From: Pseudomonas sp.
GTDB taxonomy: Bacteria > Pseudomonadota > Gammaproteobacteria > Pseudomonadales > Pseudomonadaceae
Length of the DNA: 13,406 nucleotides
Reading direction: 5' to 3'
NCBI GenBank assembly: GCA_007117785.1
Contig: SKFV01000172.1
Span: 1 to 13,406 of the forward strand
In this document: in pieces, positions 6,247 to 13,406 of the stretch
How positions within the stretch are numbered: position 1 is the first letter of the stretch
How the letters are laid out: each line of letters begins with the position of its first letter
Made by a program: the position numbers and the translations under genes
The notes under the pieces: model-generated
What the model was told of the DNA's origin: nothing
The model's input: the letters and a program-made list of their open reading frames with translations, nothing else
Databases searched by the model: none

Positions 6247-9200
6247 GCTCGGGTACCAGCTTGGCGATCGCTTCCAGCAACTGGCTTTCCTGATATGGCT
6301 TGCCCAGGTAATCATTGACGCCAATGCCCTTGGCCCGCTCACGGTGCTTCTCACCGGTACGCGAGGTGATCATCACGATGGGCAGCTCTTTCAGCTCCTC
6401 ATCGTGGCGCACCAGAGTAGCCACCTCAAAACCATCCATGCGTGGCATTTCAATATCCAGCAGCATGATGTCGGGTTTCACATCCTGCAGCTTGGCAATC
6501 GCATCGACCCCATCCTTGGCTGTCACCACTTCCATGCCATGCCGTTCCAGCAAGCGGGTGGTGACCTTGCGCACGGTAATCGAATCATCGACGACCATGA
6601 CCAGCGTGGCGCGCTGCTCCGGAATGCGTTCCAGCTGTGCACGTTCGCTGGCCAGGCGCTGCTGTGACAATTGCGCATGCTGGGCACGGATAATGGCCAG
6701 CAGGTCGAGAATCACCACCACACGACCGTCACCGAGGATGGTCGCACCGGAAATCCCCGAAACCACGGCAAACTGCTTACCCAGGCTTTTAACCACGATC
6801 TCGCGCGAGCCAGCCAGGGCGTCTACCTGCACCGCCACGCTATGTTCACTGCCGCGCACCAGAATGACCGGCAAGGGCAAGCTGTGCCCTGTCAGTTTGG
6901 GCTGCTGCCCGGTTGCCAGCAAATCGCCCAGATAACTCAACTCGTAGGTTTTACCGGCATAGTCGAAAGGCGGCGCATCTTCGGCATAATAGGCTTCCAG
7001 CTCATAGCCCGATACCCGCACAATACCTTCAATGGTGTTCAACGGAATGGCATACAGATCATCCCCGGAATACACCATCAGCGCCCGGTTCACCGACACG
7101 GTAAAGGGCAGGCGTATGGTGATCTGGCTGCCTTCTCCGGCTTTGGTACTCAGCAGGATGCCGCCACCGAGCTGTTTCACTTCGGCGTTGACCACATCCA
7201 TCCCGACACCACGCCCCGATACCTGAGTGACTTTGGCAGCCGTTGAGAAACCGGCCTCCAGCGTAAAGTCGAGCAGCTCCTGATCAGTCAGGTCAGCATC
7301 CGCATCCATCAGCTCACGCTCGATGGCTTTTTCCCGAATGCGCTGCAGGTTGATCCCGGCTCCATCATCGCGGATCGAGAGGATGATCTCGCTCCCCTCA
7401 CGGTGCAGATCAATGGTGATCAGACCAGTTTCCGTCTTGCCCGCCTGGCGCCGCTGTTCCGGCAACTCGATGCCATGGTCAACCGCGTTGCGCAGCATGT
7501 GCTCCAGAGGACCGATCATACGTTCGAGCACGCTACGGTCCATTTCACCATCAGCCTGCTCGACCACCAACTCCACCTGCTTGCCCAACTCGTTGGCAAC
7601 TTGGCGCACAATGCGTCGCAAACGCGGCAACAGGCGCTCGAAGGGCACCATGCGCGTGCGCATCAGGCCTTCCTGCAATTCGGTATTAACCCGCGCCTGT
7701 TGCAACAGCAAGGTTTCCGCATCGCGGGACTTGGCCGCCATGGTCTCCTTGAGGTCGAAGAGGTCAGACGCTGACTCGAACAGCGAGCGTGACAGTTGTT
7801 GCAGCTGTGAATAACGGTCCATTTCCAGCGGATCGAAATCCTCGTAACTGTGTTCGATTTCTTCCTGGTGACGCGAGAGAATCTGCGCCTGGGTTTCCAT
7901 ATCCAGTCGACGCAACTGGTCACGTACCCGTTCAATAGTACTTTCCATCTCGCCCAGGGTGTAACCCAGGTCGCTGACCTGTTGCTCGATGCGGCCACGG
8001 AAAATCGAGGTTTCCCCGGCGAGGTTGACCAGCTCCTCAAGCAAATCGGCCGGCACCTTGACGCTTTCCTGGGTTACTGCACGGCCACCACCTTGCTGAC
8101 TGGTGCGTTCCATCGCCTGTTGCAGGATCGACTTGACCTCAGCCAGGGTCTGCGATGCCGGGCGCGGCACACTGGCTTCTGCCGGCTGCAAGGCAACCGG
8201 TGCAGCAGACGCCGGTATCGGCTCTGGTGGGATGGATTCCGTGCTGTCCGACGAGCTGGCGGGGTCATCCGCAGGCATTGGCTGACCGGCACTGAGGGAG
8301 CTGATACGCGCCTGCAAAGCACTCAATTTTGCCAGCAGGTCCCCACTGTCAGCCGCTGCATTGTCCAGCGCCTCTTCCAGTGACCGGGCCTGATCAGCCA
8401 GGGCCTGTTCGCCAGCCATGCGCGCACCACCCTTGACCGCCTGAACCTGATGCTTGGCCTGTGCGCGCTGTTCGGCATCATCACTGGCGATCCAGTCAGC
8501 ACAGGGCTGCAACAGTTCCTGGGCTTCTTCCAGGAAGATACCCAGCATACCGGTTGCCGGATCGACGCCAACTGGCTGCACCACCTCAACATCCGGTTCC
8601 GCATCCTGCGGCTGGGCATCGGTATCCGGCATGCTCACCGGCTGACTCGGGTCAGCACGGAAGCGGCGAATACTCTCGATCAGGCCACGTCCATCACTGA
8701 TCGGCTGCGCAGCCACAATACCGTCAATCATGTCGGCAAGACTGTCGTGGCAGACATGCAACAACTGCATCAGGCCGGGATTGGCGCTGTAGCGCTGATT
8801 GCACAAATCCTCGTAAAGGAACTCAAGCTCATGCGCCAGATCGCCTACAGGAGTAATCTCAGCCATACGTGCACCACCCTTGAGGGTGTGCAGGTCACGT
8901 TGCAATTCTTCTACCGGCAGCGTGTTGCTGGTGTCTTCACCCCATTGCTGCAGGCTGCTAGCTGAACTGTCGATGAGTTCCTGTGCTTCTTCGAGGAAAA
9001 TATCCACCAGTTCTGCGTCGGTGCCTGCACTGTCAGGATGCCAGGTACCGCCACTTGCAGTGACAGCCGCAGCGAGAGGCTCGACAACGGCTGACGGCTG
9101 CTCATCTATCGACGGCAACTGCGCACGCGGCAACAGACCTTCGAGACGGGCAATTTCATGTGTGGCCGGCGCAACCAGTTGATGTGCGGCGACCTGATCC

Positions 9201-12200
9201 ATCATACCGATGAGACGCTCATGTCCATCCATCAGCGCATCACGGACGCTGTCCGTCAGCTCCAGGCGCTCTTGTTGCAGCAGGTGATGCACCTGCTCCA
9301 GCGCTTCGCACAGGCTTTCAATCGGCGGCAGCTCGACCTCGCCGGCAACGTCGGCCAGCGCGCGCAGGCCGTTGCCGATCCTGGCATGATCCAGTGCATT
9401 ACCAGCCTGCATCTCATCAGTCGCATCCAGCAGCAGATCAACTCCTTCAGTGAGGAAGATCGACATCAGGCCGGGGCCACTGCCCTGGTCCAGGTCACTG
9501 CGGCTGCTGTCACGCAGCTGCATACCCTGCTGTTCGAGTGCCGTCAGTTCTTCAATGAACGCGTCACTGCCGGCAATCGTTTGCTGCGGTGTTGAATAAA
9601 GTTGCTGCAAGCCACAATCAAACAGGTTGACCGACGTCGCCAGGAGGTCGACCAGCGACTGCTCGGCCGGCACCAGGTTGGCCTTGAAGGTCTTAACCAA
9701 TTTTTCCAATGGCGTCGCCAGGTCGGCAATAGGCGCAATACCGGCCATGTGGGCACTGCCCTTTAGGGTGTGCAGGGCACGTTGTAGGGAGTCACTGATC
9801 GGGCGTGGCAGGCCATACTCACACTGCTCGATAAAAGCATTGATCTGGGCAATATGGCTTTGCGTTTCGTTATAGAAGATATCCAGCAGGATCGGGTCGA
9901 GGCCTTCCCCGTCATCATCCCCTGCAGTCAGTTGCAGATCTTCCAGACCCTCTTCGGGGGCAACCAACTCGGGGGTTGGCAGGGGCTGCTCAATGGCATC
10001 CTCTTCCGCGGCCGCCTGTGTATCCGCTTCACTGCTTTCGTCGGCTGCGACTGTCCAAGCTTGCTCCGGCTCGTCGGCCGGCAACTCAAGGGGCTCGGCC
10101 TCAGCGGCAATGCTCTCATCGCCATCATCTTCATCACTGCCCGCAGCCAGCTCGTCAGCCTCTGGCAGGATCTCAACGTCGTCCAGTTCGTCCAGCTCAG
10201 GCAAGGGCAAGACCGATCCAGTATCGATATCAGACTCAGGCTCTGCCGGCTGCTCTGTACTGTCTGCCACGGACGTCAGCGGCTGCTCGTCGTCCACATC
10301 CGGTGCTGCTGCCGGGGCCGCGGTTTCGCCGCGCGACAGGGCATCGGCCTGGGCACTCAACTGTTCGACTTCCGGGTACATCTGTGACTGGCTGTTGGCA
10401 AAATCCTCAACCAGGCGCGGCATCAGCGCGCGTACGGCATTGACGGTTGCAAATACGCCCGGGGTCAGCTCAATACTGCGATCGATGACCCGGTTGAGCA
10501 TGTTCTCCACCGACCAGGCCAGTTCAGCCAGCACGCCGGCCTGTACCATGCGCCCGCTACCCTTCAGTGTATGGAAAGCGCGGCGCACTTCAGCGCGGGA
10601 TTTGTCATCCTGGAAGTCGGATTCCCACTGTGGCGTGAACTCGGCCAGGGTTTCCAGCACTTCGCCGGCTTCTTCGACAAAGATTTCCACCAACTCAGGG
10701 TCAATCAGGTCGTCATCGTCTTCTGCCTGCACGTCGGCGACGGCCGGTTCAAGCGAATCGGCGGACTCTGCGGTCGGCAATTCGGCGGCAGTGTCATCGG
10801 TATCGACCTCAGGGGTATCGCTGCTGACCGGTTCATCGACATCTTTTGTCAGCCAGTCCGGCAGGTCACTCTCAAGCGGTTCCAGTTCAAGCTCGATTCT
10901 GGGCTCTGCTGGAGCTGCAATTTCTTCGGCGGGCAAATCGGCATCGACTGTAACGGACTGCTCGGCGTCCATTACCGTTTCTTCCGGCTCGTCCTCGTCA
11001 GTCAGCTCGGGGTCGGCCGGGGCTGGCGCAGCTGGATCAACAGGCAGTTGCGCCGGATTGTAGCCCAGATCCTGCAGGCGCTCTTCGGCGACCGCAAGAA
11101 TGCTGTCGCTGCGCTCGGGATCATCTTCTGCCAGACGTTCCAGGTAATAATCAATACTGGTAACGACATCGGCAAGGCTGTCCAGTGCCTGCCACTGCGG
11201 CCGGGCACCCGGCTGCACCAGGCTTTCCTGCAGGTAGCGACGGCAGGCATTGACCGCAGCTGCTGGCCGTTCCAGACCCAGCATCGACAAGCCACCACGC
11301 ACGCTGGTCAGCAGATCGTCAACCGGGGCCAGCTGGGCATGATCCCACTGGTTGATAATAAAGGCATTGATGCAGTCACGGGTCTGCTCCAGTGCATTAC
11401 GCGCTTCCTGCACAACCTGGCGCTGCACCAGAGCCATATCCTGTGCCGAGGCGAGCCGCTGTAAATCGCTATCGGTGTTGGCCTGGCTGCCACTCAATCC
11501 GGCGATACCATGCAGGCTGGCTTCAACAAACAGAATGCCACCGGCAACGTCCATCAATGCAGCATCATTCAGGCTGCTCTGCCCGGACGCCATGCGCTCG
11601 ACCTGCTCAATTTGTTCCAGCAGGACCCTGCGTGGCTGACCCAGGCCCAATATGGCCAGGGTGTCCGCTACCTGTTTGATGGTCGGCAACAATTCGCGCA
11701 GACGCTCTGGACTGCTGCGGTCGCCACGTACAAAGAGATCAAGTTGATCCTTGATCTGCAGTAACTCTTCGGACAAGGCCTGAGCGACCGACTGCATTGC
11801 CGAGCGATCCGGCCCAACCAACTGACGATTACCGCTCGCCGGCTCGTCATCGGCCTGCCACAACTCCTGTAACTGATAACGCTGCTTCAAGGCATCCAGT
11901 CGCGGGCTGCCACCGTGGCTCTTGGCAACGTAGAACAGCAGGTTGCGCAGCAGCTCATTGGCTGGGGCTGTAGCGATACTATCTGGCTGATCCTTGAGCT
12001 GGCGCAATTCACGGTCAGCCTGGCGCAGCAATTGGCGAATCGAGTTGCCATTACTGATACTGCCTGTGGCAAGACCCTCGGCAATCCCGGCAAACACACG
12101 CCAGAGTTGCGCCCAGTCACTGCCCTGGCAGAGTCGTTCCAGGCGAGCAAATACCTTGACCAGTTGTTCACTGTTGGCGGTCACATCGCGTTCGCGAATA

Positions 12201-12739
12201 ACCCCCAGCTGCGCCACCTGCAACACCTGGCGCAACTTGCGCAACTGCTGCTGGTTCTCGGCACTGGCCATATCCGGCAGGTCAGCTTCGGATGGCGCTT
12301 CGGGCGCCACCTGTTCGGCACTGAAAACCGCGCTTTCCGACAACAGTTTTTCACCGCGCGCGCTGCGCATGTCATTCAACAGGGGCAGCAACAACATCGG
12401 CAAATCACGCCGGTCGCTCTGCACCTTGTCCAGATAGACCGGCATTTGCAGGATCGCCTGCATCAGCACTTCCAGCGCCTCATCGGCATTGCCGGTCTGG
12501 CTATGCATCATGGCCTGGGCGAGCTTTTCCATTTCCTCGGCCAGCAGTGCGGCACCATAGAACTCGACCATCTGCAGGGTGCCATGCACCTGATGGATAT
12601 AGGTGAGGCAAAAACGCAGCCGGGTGGAGTCATCCGGTTGCGCTACATAGGCCTCCAACGCCTGCCGGGCCTGCTGCAGAGTTGCGGAAATTTCGCCTTT
12701 GACCCAGTCGAGGGCGACATAATCATGCCGATCACCCAT
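6239..12739 (-). CDS. chpA: ChpA, giant hybrid CheA-type histidine kinase of the Pil-Chp system
   Basis: A 2166-residue CheA-like kinase with eight N-terminal phosphotransfer modules, a kinase core and a fused receiver. It controls type IV pilus twitching and cAMP through PilG/PilH. Acceptor positions in order are H49, K355, T478, H723, H990, R1126, H1284 and Q1433. Acidic Ala/Pro/Asp/Glu linkers lie at about 565-675 and 804-943. The core has a dimerisation region (about 1560-1703), an ATPase domain with N box (LRNAVDHGIE, N1751), G1 (DDGAGIN, 1791-1797) and G2 (GRGVGMD, 1842-1848), and a CheW-like domain (about 1881-2021). The C-terminal receiver (about 2045-2163) is intact: D2051/D2052, D2095, T2125 and K2147. 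The ATG at 12739 is chosen because AGGAG lies 5 bases upstream; the GTG at 12745 overlaps that site. P. aeruginosa ChpA is, from memory, about 300 residues longer. The gene overlaps chpB by 8 bases. Confidence 0.96.
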   Translation of the reverse strand: MGDRHDYVALDWVKGEISATLQQARQALEAYVAQPDDSTRLRFCLTYIHQVHGTLQMVEFYGAALLAEEMEKLAQAMMHSQTGNADEALEVLMQAILQMPVYLDKVQSDRRDLPMLLLPLLNDMRSARGEKLLSESAVFSAEQVAPEAPSEADLPDMASAENQQQLRKLRQVLQVAQLGVIRERDVTANSEQLVKVFARLERLCQGSDWAQLWRVFAGIAEGLATGSISNGNSIRQLLRQADRELRQLKDQPDSIATAPANELLRNLLFYVAKSHGGSPRLDALKQRYQLQELWQADDEPASGNRQLVGPDRSAMQSVAQALSEELLQIKDQLDLFVRGDRSSPERLRELLPTIKQVADTLAILGLGQPRRVLLEQIEQVERMASGQSSLNDAALMDVAGGILFVEASLHGIAGLSGSQANTDSDLQRLASAQDMALVQRQVVQEARNALEQTRDCINAFIINQWDHAQLAPVDDLLTSVRGGLSMLGLERPAAAVNACRRYLQESLVQPGARPQWQALDSLADVVTSIDYYLERLAEDDPERSDSILAVAEERLQDLGYNPAQLPVDPAAPAPADPELTDEDEPEETVMDAEQSVTVDADLPAEEIAAPAEPRIELELEPLESDLPDWLTKDVDEPVSSDTPEVDTDDTAAELPTAESADSLEPAVADVQAEDDDDLIDPELVEIFVEEAGEVLETLAEFTPQWESDFQDDKSRAEVRRAFHTLKGSGRMVQAGVLAELAWSVENMLNRVIDRSIELTPGVFATVNAVRALMPRLVEDFANSQSQMYPEVEQLSAQADALSRGETAAPAAAPDVDDEQPLTSVADSTEQPAEPESDIDTGSVLPLPELDELDDVEILPEADELAAGSDEDDGDESIAAEAEPLELPADEPEQAWTVAADESSEADTQAAAEEDAIEQPLPTPELVAPEEGLEDLQLTAGDDDGEGLDPILLDIFYNETQSHIAQINAFIEQCEYGLPRPISDSLQRALHTLKGSAHMAGIAPIADLATPLEKLVKTFKANLVPAEQSLVDLLATSVNLFDCGLQQLYSTPQQTIAGSDAFIEELTALEQQGMQLRDSSRSDLDQGSGPGLMSIFLTEGVDLLLDATDEMQAGNALDHARIGNGLRALADVAGEVELPPIESLCEALEQVHHLLQQERLELTDSVRDALMDGHERLIGMMDQVAAHQLVAPATHEIARLEGLLPRAQLPSIDEQPSAVVEPLAAAVTASGGTWHPDSAGTDAELVDIFLEEAQELIDSSASSLQQWGEDTSNTLPVEELQRDLHTLKGGARMAEITPVGDLAHELEFLYEDLCNQRYSANPGLMQLLHVCHDSLADMIDGIVAAQPISDGRGLIESIRRFRADPSQPVSMPDTDAQPQDAEPDVEVVQPVGVDPATGMLGIFLEEAQELLQPCADWIASDDAEQRAQAKHQVQAVKGGARMAGEQALADQARSLEEALDNAAADSGDLLAKLSALQARISSLSAGQPMPADDPASSSDSTESIPPEPIPASAAPVALQPAEASVPRPASQTLAEVKSILQQAMERTSQQGGGRAVTQESVKVPADLLEELVNLAGETSIFRGRIEQQVSDLGYTLGEMESTIERVRDQLRRLDMETQAQILSRHQEEIEHSYEDFDPLEMDRYSQLQQLSRSLFESASDLFDLKETMAAKSRDAETLLLQQARVNTELQEGLMRTRMVPFERLLPRLRRIVRQVANELGKQVELVVEQADGEMDRSVLERMIGPLEHMLRNAVDHGIELPEQRRQAGKTETGLITIDLHREGSEIILSIRDDGAGINLQRIREKAIERELMDADADLTDQELLDFTLEAGFSTAAKVTQVSGRGVGMDVVNAEVKQLGGGILLSTKAGEGSQITIRLPFTVSVNRALMVYSGDDLYAIPLNTIEGIVRVSGYELEAYYAEDAPPFDYAGKTYELSYLGDLLATGQQPKLTGHSLPLPVILVRGSEHSVAVQVDALAGSREIVVKSLGKQFAVVSGISGATILGDGRVVVILDLLAIIRAQHAQLSQQRLASERAQLERIPEQRATLVMVVDDSITVRKVTTRLLERHGMEVVTAKDGVDAIAKLQDVKPDIMLLDIEMPRMDGFEVATLVRHDEELKELPIVMITSRTGEKHRERAKGIGVNDYLGKPYQESQLLEAIAKLVPERV

Positions 12740-12741
12740 AT

Positions 12742-13406
12742 TCACTCCTGATCCGCGTTGTCATCCCGCCGCACCCAGGCCTGAACCCGGTCGTCAGCTA
12801 CAGGAATAAGCAGGGGGTTATGCCAGTCTGTTATCTCGCCCAGGCCAATGACCAACATGCCACCCGGCACCAGACGGCGGGCCAGCATATTGAGCAAATC
12901 GCGGCGCCGCCAGCGGCGGAAGTAGATCAACAGGTTCTGACAGAAAATAACGTCCATATCCTGAATCGGTGCCTGAGCCAACTCCAGAATGTTCAAACGA
13001 CTGAAACAGACCCGTTCACGCAGGCTGTCACAGATCTGTACCTGTCCTTTTTCTCTGGTTTGCAGCCAACGCCGCACTTCAGCCTCCTGCAAGCCACCCA
13101 GACGTGAGGCCGGATAAGAGGCTGCGCGCCCTTGCTCCAGTGCCTTGAGGCTGATATCGGTGGCCCAGATACCGTAATTGTGGCGCTTGCCGACCTGACT
13201 CATTGCCTGTTCCAGGGTTATCGCCAGCGACCAGGCCTCTTCGCCACTGGCGCACCCCAGACTCCAGAGTTGCAGCGGCTGACTCAAGTCGGCATGTTGC
13301 AATCTCTGTTGCAGGTGACGGCCGACACAGTCGAACGACGGCCGATGGCGCATAAAACTGGTTTCACGCACGGTCAGATGGTCAATCAGGGCTGACCATT
13401 CGATGG
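12742..13406 (-). CDS. pilK: PilK, CheR-type chemoreceptor methyltransferase (5' truncated by window edge)
   Basis: The C-terminal 220 residues or so of a CheR-family S-adenosylmethionine-dependent methyltransferase; the N-terminus lies beyond the right edge. The window enters at the conserved LTVRETSFMRH segment (CheR usually has TxxETxFFR). Next come the SAM-binding motif LWSLGCASGEEAWSLAI, then IWATDISLKALEQGRAASY, where the acidic residue after the second strand contacts the cofactor, then DVIFCQNLLIYF, which matches the CheR FCRNVLIYF segment, and LVPGGMLVIG. It would methylate glutamates on PilJ, opposing ChpB. The GTG at 13371 also opens a frame, but the coding signal continues upstream past it into conserved sequence, so it is not the start. 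The gene ends two bases before the chpA ATG, within one operon. Confidence 0.92.
   Translation of the reverse strand, partial: IEWSALIDHLTVRETSFMRHRPSFDCVGRHLQQRLQHADLSQPLQLWSLGCASGEEAWSLAITLEQAMSQVGKRHNYGIWATDISLKALEQGRAASYPASRLGGLQEAEVRRWLQTREKGQVQICDSLRERVCFSRLNILELAQAPIQDMDVIFCQNLLIYFRRWRRRDLLNMLARRLVPGGMLVIGLGEITDWHNPLLIPVADDRVQAWVRRDDNADQE
12745..12749 (-). promoter_or_regulatory. Ribosome binding site of chpA, embedded in the end of pilK
   Basis: On the minus strand AGGAG is followed by TGAAT and then the ATG of chpA at 12739. The site covers the last codons of pilK and abuts its TGA stop, so a ribosome finishing pilK ends on the chpA start. It also shows that the in-frame GTG at 12745, which overlaps the AGGAG itself, is not the start. 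Confidence 0.8.

Noticed and set aside
6247..6354. Longer ChpB with an ATG at 6354
   Set aside because: It would overlap the conserved receiver of ChpA by over 100 bases, and the added residues do not resemble a CheB N-terminus.
9993..11063. Long plus-strand open frame of 356 codons, very rich in Ser/Ala/Gly
   Set aside because: It is antisense to the acidic linkers of ChpA. Asp/Glu/Ala codons read on the other strand give Ser-rich sequence with few stops. It has no domain pattern, and chpA has clear motifs on both sides.
10571..11464. Plus-strand frame of 297 codons inside chpA
   Set aside because: Antisense shadow of a gene with unbroken homology to ChpA. No recognisable motif and no convincing ribosome binding site.
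12740..12745. GTG start for ChpA at 12745
   Set aside because: The GTG overlaps the AGGAG that serves the ATG at 12739 and has no site of its own.
11915..12751. Plus-strand frame of 278 codons over the 5' end of chpA
   Set aside because: Antisense to the first phosphotransfer module and the pilK/chpA junction; no motif of its own.
1..13406. An entirely new defence, toxin-antitoxin or mobile system
   Set aside because: Every complete gene is assignable to tex, amgRS or Pil-Chp. No unexplained gene, integrase, transposase, repeat array or composition shift was seen; the unusual content is variation inside ChpA and ChpB.

Overview
The window looks like the chromosome of a gamma-proteobacterium of the Pseudomonas group. 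The evidence is a complete chpA-chpB-chpC tail of a Pil-Chp chemosensory operon, a Pseudomonas-type tex gene divergent from an OmpR/EnvZ (AmgR/AmgS) pair, and GC-rich coding typical of that group. The species cannot be named from the sequence. No mobile element, CRISPR array, tRNA or rRNA was seen. The window is almost entirely coding, and the largest gap is 249 bases.

Layout: (1) 1-164, minus strand: the first 54 codons of a PaaI-like hotdog thioesterase, cut by the window edge. (2) 167-2494, minus strand: tex, a complete 775-residue RNA-binding transcription accessory protein, with the thioesterase gene two bases downstream. (3) 2495-2743: the divergent regulatory region between tex and amgR. 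It holds a TATACT box facing tex and a 7-base direct repeat with 11-base periodicity in front of amgR. (4) 2744-4773, plus strand: the response regulator amgR and sensor kinase amgS, overlapping by four bases (GTGA). (5) 4770-13406, minus strand: chpC, chpB, chpA and a 5'-truncated pilK, transcribed in the order pilK-chpA-chpB-chpC. chpC converges on amgS and the two stop codons share the four bases TTAA, so there is no intergenic terminator between the two units.

How the genes work together: PilK (methyltransferase) and ChpB (methylesterase) would set the methylation of the PilJ chemoreceptor. ChpC would couple receptors to the kinase, and ChpA is the giant hybrid histidine kinase that signals to the PilG/PilH regulators of type IV pilus motility and cAMP. 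PilG-PilJ would lie beyond the right edge. AmgR/AmgS is an envelope-stress two-component system, and Tex is a housekeeping transcription factor.

The most interesting content is in ChpA and ChpB. ChpA has eight recognisable phosphotransfer (Xpt) modules in two structural classes. Only four keep histidine at the acceptor position; the others carry threonine, lysine, arginine and glutamine. ChpB keeps its esterase triad but its receiver domain has lost the phosphorylation pocket. No wholly new system was found: this is a known system with unusual and possibly lineage-specific changes, placed next to genes that are far from it in P. aeruginosa.
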